From Carboxydocella thermautotrophica (GTDB taxonomy: Bacteria > Bacillota > GCA-003054495 > Carboxydocellales > Carboxydocellaceae), in assembly GCA_003054495.1 (NCBI GenBank), contig CP028514.1, positions 1,775,501-1,839,500 of the forward strand: 64,000 nt of DNA, read 5' to 3'. The notes below the pieces were generated by a model, which had not been told where the DNA came from, did not search any database, and saw nothing but the letters and a program-made list of their open reading frames with translations. This document shows positions 59,883 through 64,000 of this stretch, piece after piece; positions within the stretch are counted from its first letter, which is position 1; each line of letters opens with the position of its first letter. A program made the translations under genes and the position numbers.

Positions 59883-61686
59883 GTTCATCACCTTCTTTCC
59901 AGCCAGTCATATTATCAATTGGTAATATCACAGTAACCGTTGTTCCTCTGCCCAATTCACTGCTAATTTGAATGTCTCCCTTCATTTCTTTGACAATACC
60001 GTAACAAATGGACAGTCCCAGGCCAGTACCTTTACCCAGTGGTTTTGTTGTATAAAAAGGATCAAAAACTTTCTTCAGCTCCTCCCTGGCAATACCGGTT
60101 CCGGTGTCAATAATTTTAACTACTATGCTTTTTTGTCCTTTTTCCGTAATCAGTTTAAGCCGTCCTCCCGTTGTTTCCATAGCATCCAGAGCATTGCAGA
60201 TAAGATTGAGTAAAACCTGTTGCAGCTGGGAAAGGTCCCCTTTAACTACAGGCAAATTTACAGCCAATTTTTTATCTATTTGGATACCAAGTTGCTTAAT
60301 CCGGTGATTAACCAGGGCCAAAGTATCTTCCAGCAATTCGTTAAGATTTATATCCATCATATGACCGGCAGGTTGTCTGGCAAAATTCAATAAGCTTCCT
60401 GTAATTTTTTTGCCCCTTTCGGTCTGTTTACATATTACCTGTAAGTATTTTGCCAATTCACCAGAACGGTAAAGTTCCTCAATATCTTCTTGATCGATCC
60501 GCTCTAACAGGTCCTCAGCATAAGCGGAAACCGTAGCTAAGGGATTATTGACTTCATGGGCTACCCCCGCAGCCAATAAACCCAAAGCCGCCATTTTTTC
60601 CGTCTGAATAAGTTCAGCAGATTTGCTCTTGATCTGTTGAGTCATAAAGTTAAAAGCATCTACCAACTGACCGATTTCATCATCTGTAGTTTTGGGCAAG
60701 ACCAGGTTCAATTCGCCTGCAGCCACCCGTTTAGCTCCTTGTTCCAGGGTCTCAATGGGTTTAGTAAAACGCAAAGCAAAAAGAATACTGATGATAACAA
60801 CCAGCACTACCACCAGAATTGTCCCGATCAGAAACTTGACACTCAAGGCAGCAACAGGGCGATAAGCCTCACGGACCGGTATTTCCACCACTGCCGCCCA
60901 GCCTAACTGTTTAATGGGAGCATAAACCCCTAATACTTCCTCCCCGGTAAATGAGACATATCTTAACGGTATCCTGCCTGCATTCTCTTTCCCCTCCATA
61001 AACTGGCGAACAGCAAGGCTGGAGCTTACCGGAGTTTGTCTTAAAACTTGACTGAAATCTTCATGGGCAATCAATTTTCCATCTCGGTTAACTACAAAAA
61101 TAGCACCTTTCTGGTTACCATATCTGGTAATAATTCTGTTCATAATTGACCTTAAATTAACCTGAACATAAAAACCACCTTTAATTTCCCAGGTTAACCT
61201 ATTTTTAATGGGGATAATCAAGCTTACCATAGTTCGCTGGTCAGCAGTAAGATAATGTTTAACCATGCCTTTTTGGGTCAACAGTTTCGGGTCCACTTGT
61301 GACAACTTTTGAGGAGTAATTACTTCCCGCTTGGAAACCCGCATGACCTCAATTCCCCGGGAATTCAACAGACTTAGATCCTCGACAGCCGGTATATCCC
61401 GTAAAAAAATATACAGGAATTTTTCCTGGCTTTCCCGGTCCTGTTGCAAAAGGGTTTCCCCGTAAATATTACCAGCTGTAGATATCTTATCTTCGATTCC
61501 AGTAATTAACTGACCTAGATCTGTGGCTATTCCTTTTACGAGGTCAGTATTCCGTTGCTGGATGGACATCAACAAATCCTGTTCGGCAGTCCGAACATTG
61601 AGATAACCCAATGATGCCAGCGGTAGAATAGACATTGTAATGCCAAAGGCTAAAACCTTTACTTTTATGCGATTCCAGATTTTCAT
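59866..61686 (-). CDS. Cache-domain sensor histidine kinase
   Basis: 606 aa. First helix 12-30, an extracellular double-Cache domain (about 35-280), second helix about 285-310, HAMP (RFTKPIETLEQGAKRVAAGEL), HisKA LLAAGVAHEVNNPLATVSAY and HATPase NLICNALDAMETTGG, DTGTGIAREEL, GTGLGLSICYGI. It reads an outside signal and phosphorylates the NtrC-type regulator. Confidence 0.92.
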   Translation of the reverse strand: MKIWNRIKVKVLAFGITMSILPLASLGYLNVRTAEQDLLMSIQQRNTDLVKGIATDLGQLITGIEDKISTAGNIYGETLLQQDRESQEKFLYIFLRDIPAVEDLSLLNSRGIEVMRVSKREVITPQKLSQVDPKLLTQKGMVKHYLTADQRTMVSLIIPIKNRLTWEIKGGFYVQVNLRSIMNRIITRYGNQKGAIFVVNRDGKLIAHEDFSQVLRQTPVSSSLAVRQFMEGKENAGRIPLRYVSFTGEEVLGVYAPIKQLGWAAVVEIPVREAYRPVAALSVKFLIGTILVVVLVVIISILFALRFTKPIETLEQGAKRVAAGELNLVLPKTTDDEIGQLVDAFNFMTQQIKSKSAELIQTEKMAALGLLAAGVAHEVNNPLATVSAYAEDLLERIDQEDIEELYRSGELAKYLQVICKQTERGKKITGSLLNFARQPAGHMMDINLNELLEDTLALVNHRIKQLGIQIDKKLAVNLPVVKGDLSQLQQVLLNLICNALDAMETTGGRLKLITEKGQKSIVVKIIDTGTGIAREELKKVFDPFYTTKPLGKGTGLGLSICYGIVKEMKGDIQISSELGRGTTVTVILPIDNMTGWKEGDEHEGTD

Positions 61687-61705
61687 TCCTGATCGCCTCA
61701 GTTTC

Positions 61706-62695
61706 TTATTTTATAATTATTCTGGCAAAATTTAATCCAGTTTCATTTAGTTTAAGTCCCAGTCTCTCCACTGTGCGCAGATTTACCACCAATTCCAGAT
61801 TATCCGGTGTTTCCACAGGTATCTGTTTCGGCTGCTGTCCCTGTAAAACTTTAGCTACTATTCTGGCTCCCTGGTATCCCTGATTATACATAGAAACGCC
61901 GTAAGCGGCGAAATAACCCCGGTCCGCTTCCTGTTCAATGATGCCCATAACCGGAATCTTGTTTTGCCAGGAAAAGGCAAGCAAGTCCTGGGTTAAAGTT
62001 TCAATCAAAAAACTTGACAAAGGAAGAATAGCATCATAGTTCTGCACCGATTGCCGATTTAGTTTTGTTTTAAAGTCTGTTCTGGAACTTACCGCTATGG
62101 TTTTTATTACTATCCCTAAATCTTTAGCCGTATTTTGAACTATTTTCAAACTGGTATAACCGGGAGGAACGTTAGGATCGTAGATAACAATAACTTTCTG
62201 CACATAAGGTAACAGTTTCTTTAATAATTCCAATCTTTTCCCGGCCAGCTCAGCATGATAATTATCCACACCGGTAATTTGTGCTCCCGGGTCAATAAAG
62301 CTTTTTACTATACCTCGTTGTACCGTAGAAGCAGCTCCAATAAAAACAATGGGAATGTTCTGATTCTCAGCTGCTATTTTCAGGGCATCAGCTTCCACAC
62401 CCCCGGTTGCTACCAGCACATCCGGCTTCTCATGTACTAACTTCCGGGCCAAAGGCAAGAGCTGTTCCCGCTCACCCTGAGCATTTAAAATTATATAGGT
62501 AACGTCTTTTCCCTCGGTAATTCCCAGGTCAGCTAAACCTTGCTTAAAGCCAACGATTTTTTCCGCTTTAGCATTGCTGGCAGCCAGGATACCGACAGAC
62601 CATTTGGTCGGCTCAGTTTTTGAAGCAATTTGACAGCCCAAAATAACAATAATTCCTGTTAGCAACATCAAAATATAAATAGCCTTTTTTCCCAT
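61706..62695 (-). CDS. ABC-type substrate-binding lipoprotein (TrpX-like)
   Basis: 329 aa from the ATG behind GAGGTG. Lipoprotein signal with LGCQ at about 21-24. The body matches the ABC_sub_bind family (VGILAASNAKAEKIVGFKQGLADLGI, VLVATGGVEADALKIA, YDPNVPPGYTSLKIV). No permease or ATPase genes are near. It precedes the kinase gene by 20 bases, so it may serve as the ligand-binding partner of the kinase. Salmonella TtrS has a binding-protein-like sensor fused to its kinase. Confidence 0.88.
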   Translation of the reverse strand: MGKKAIYILMLLTGIIVILGCQIASKTEPTKWSVGILAASNAKAEKIVGFKQGLADLGITEGKDVTYIILNAQGEREQLLPLARKLVHEKPDVLVATGGVEADALKIAAENQNIPIVFIGAASTVQRGIVKSFIDPGAQITGVDNYHAELAGKRLELLKKLLPYVQKVIVIYDPNVPPGYTSLKIVQNTAKDLGIVIKTIAVSSRTDFKTKLNRQSVQNYDAILPLSSFLIETLTQDLLAFSWQNKIPVMGIIEQEADRGYFAAYGVSMYNQGYQGARIVAKVLQGQQPKQIPVETPDNLELVVNLRTVERLGLKLNETGLNFARIIIK

Positions 62696-62880
62696 TTTAT
62701 ACACCTCAATCTAAGAAATTCCATTTTTTAAATAGCGCTGACTGCCCTTATTGTTTCCAGAAAAAGATTTTCTACATTATTATTAAAAATCCTTTAAAAT
62801 CAGTGATTCAATATAACTTTGACTAATATCAGCTAAAAGATTACAATATAACTTAAGAATTCCGGAAAGGAGTGATCGTA

Positions 62881-63927
62881 ATGTCCGCAGAAACAGTTAA
62901 GCTGACCAAACTGGCTGCCTGCGCCGGCTGAGCGGCCAAGCTCAGTCCTCAGGACCTGGCGCAGGTACTGCGCCATTTACCGCAAATAAATGACCCCAAT
63001 GTCCTGGTTGGCACCAATACCGCCGATGATGCCGCTGTTTATCGTATCAATGAGGAGCTGGCGATAGTCCAGACTGTCGACTTTTTCACACCCGTAGTGG
63101 ATGACCCCTATACTTTCGGTCTGATTGCCGCAGCCAATTCCCTCAGTGACATCTATGCCATGGGCGGTCAGCCTCTCTTTGCCCTGAATGTGGTAGGCTT
63201 CCCGGAAAAAAGGTTGCCTATGGAAGTCCTGGGCGATATCCTGCGCGGCGGTGCAGATAAAGCCGCTGAAGCAGGTATTAGCATTGTAGGCGGCCACACT
63301 GTTTCGGACCAGGAGCCCAAATACGGTCTGGTTGTCACCGGGATAATTCATCCCGACCGGACTGTTACCAATGCCGGCGCCCGACCAGGAGATGTTCTCT
63401 ATCTCACCAAACCCCTCGGCCTTGGTATTATCACCACTGCCCACAAGCGGGATCTGGTTCCTCCCCCCATCCTCGCTGAAGCCGTAGAAGTGATGGGGAC
63501 TTTGAATAAGGCTGCCGCAGACGCAATGGTGAAAGTAGGAGTCCACGCCTGTACTGACATCACCGGCTTCGGTTTCCTCGGCCACCTCTTTGAAATGATG
63601 GCAGGCAGTGGCACAGGAGCCGAAATCGAAGTCAGCCAGGTTCCAGTTTTGGAAGCTGCCTGGGCTTTTGCCAGCCAGGGAGTAGTACCGGGTGGCACCC
63701 GTAAAAATCTGGCCTACTTGCAGGATAATTTACAGCTGGATGGAGATTTCAGCGAAGATACCCTGCTGGTGCTGGCCGATGCTCAGACTTCGGGCGGACT
63801 GCTCATCGCTGTAGCCCCGGAAAAAGCTGAACAGCTGGAGCAGGAACTGGCTGCCGCCGGAGTAGCCACAATCGCTCGTATTGGCGAGGTAATAGAAGCA
63901 GAAGCGGGAACCATCATTTTGCGGTAA
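62881..63927 (+). CDS. selD: Selenophosphate synthase, selenocysteine-containing
   Basis: 348 aa when UGA (62929-62931, codon 17) is read as selenocysteine: KLAACAGUAAKLSPQDL, where SelD normally has CxxGC or CxxGU at the active site. AAAGGAG precedes the ATG at 62881. Further motifs: TADDAAVYRI, DIYAMGGQPLFALNVVGFP, GGHTVSDQEPKYGLVVTG, ACTDITGFGFLGHL. A GTCC-TCA-GGAC hairpin begins about 12 bases after UGA, fitting a bacterial SECIS. The enzyme makes selenophosphate from selenide and ATP. Confidence 0.95.
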
Positions 63928-63954
63928 AAAAAGGAGGGGCTTTCGCCCTTCCTT
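63928..63954. terminator. Terminator after selD
   Basis: AAGGAGGGGC-TTTC-GCCCTTCCTTTT with A-rich left and T-rich right flanks; it can serve the convergent gene at the window edge too. Confidence 0.75.
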
Positions 63955-64000
63955 TTACATTAACTCCAGTAGCAGCTGGTTTTCCCGTAACCATTGCTTT
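63955..64000 (-). CDS. C-terminal end of an unidentified gene (cut by window edge)
   Basis: The minus strand reads KQWLRENQLLLELM then TAA, directly before the shared terminator. Fourteen codons are too few to name the gene. Confidence 0.4.
   Translation of the reverse strand, partial: KQWLRENQLLLELM

Noticed and set aside
1-64000. CRISPR arrays, rRNA and tRNA genes, phage structural genes
   Set aside because: No regular spacer repeats, no rRNA-like stretches, no cloverleaf noticed and no phage genes seen when reading both strands.

Overview
The window reads as a chromosomal segment of a spore-forming, Gram-positive clostridial bacterium (Firmicutes, Peptococcaceae-like). The evidence is a gpr protease next to a cluster of small acid-soluble spore proteins, sigma-G, ylbJ, the sigG-ylmC-ylmD-ylmE-ylmF-ylmG-ylmH-divIVA-ileS order known from Bacillus and Clostridia, a T-box leader on ileS, and a selenocysteine-containing selD. 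The genus is not certain; a Carboxydocella-like moderate thermophile is only a guess.

Layout. 0-5.9 kb: housekeeping genes (pta end, tmcAL, patatin, ylbJ, coaD, rsmD, DUF421). 5.9-8.2 kb: spore protease gpr with a sigma-F-like promoter, four SASP-type genes, and a tiny zinc-ribbon gene with an in-frame UGA where the fourth Cys should be. 8.2-11.6 kb: an AT-richer accessory island with a GAF/LuxR-type regulator, a VKOR-like disulfide enzyme, a small internally duplicated membrane protein and a secreted precursor whose 12-Cys tail resembles halocin C8. 11.6-19.5 kb: recG, degV, dak2, asp23, DUF1858, rpmB, hslO, phosphodiesterase, cupin. 19.6-23.2 kb: a three-gene NHEJ operon (Ku, ligase, polymerase) followed by an sdpRI immunity operon.

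24.0-27.8 kb is a decaying AT-rich island: an ABC exporter broken by UGA and an internal deletion, two PH-like membrane proteins, the tail of a radical-SAM/SPASM gene, and the 5' part of a class-C-like group II intron placed exactly behind the cysK terminator. 27.8-34.9 kb: cysK, a PAS histidine kinase, ileS with its T-box, a crotonase and a CoA-transferase. 35.0-37.0 kb: an IS607-like element with a large TnpB-related protein, an 11-codon remnant of TnpA and a highly structured 3' tail. 37.0-46.9 kb: the ylm/divIVA cell-division cluster interrupted by a PhoPR-type two-component system and an HlyD-like protein, then an FtsW/SpoVE protein and sigma-G.

47-62.7 kb is largely sulfur-linked: an MFS carrier, TusA-like and TsuA-like proteins, a YeiH-type carrier with a divergent LysR regulator, then a five-gene molybdoenzyme operon (Mo catalytic subunit, NrfD-type membrane subunit, four-cluster ferredoxin subunit, zinc-ribbon protein, polyferredoxin). 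A lipoprotein-kinase-NtrC regulator set lies just upstream. Between the two operons sits a well-formed sigma-54 promoter and a pair of 13-bp palindromes two helical turns apart, which ties the regulator to the reductase. The window closes with selD and the tail of a further gene.

The observations I rate highest are the halocin-C8-like precursor with its disulfide enzyme, the sigma-54/enhancer layout before the molybdoenzyme operon, the UGA-containing zinc ribbon, and the TnpA-less IS607-like element with a candidate guide-RNA tail.
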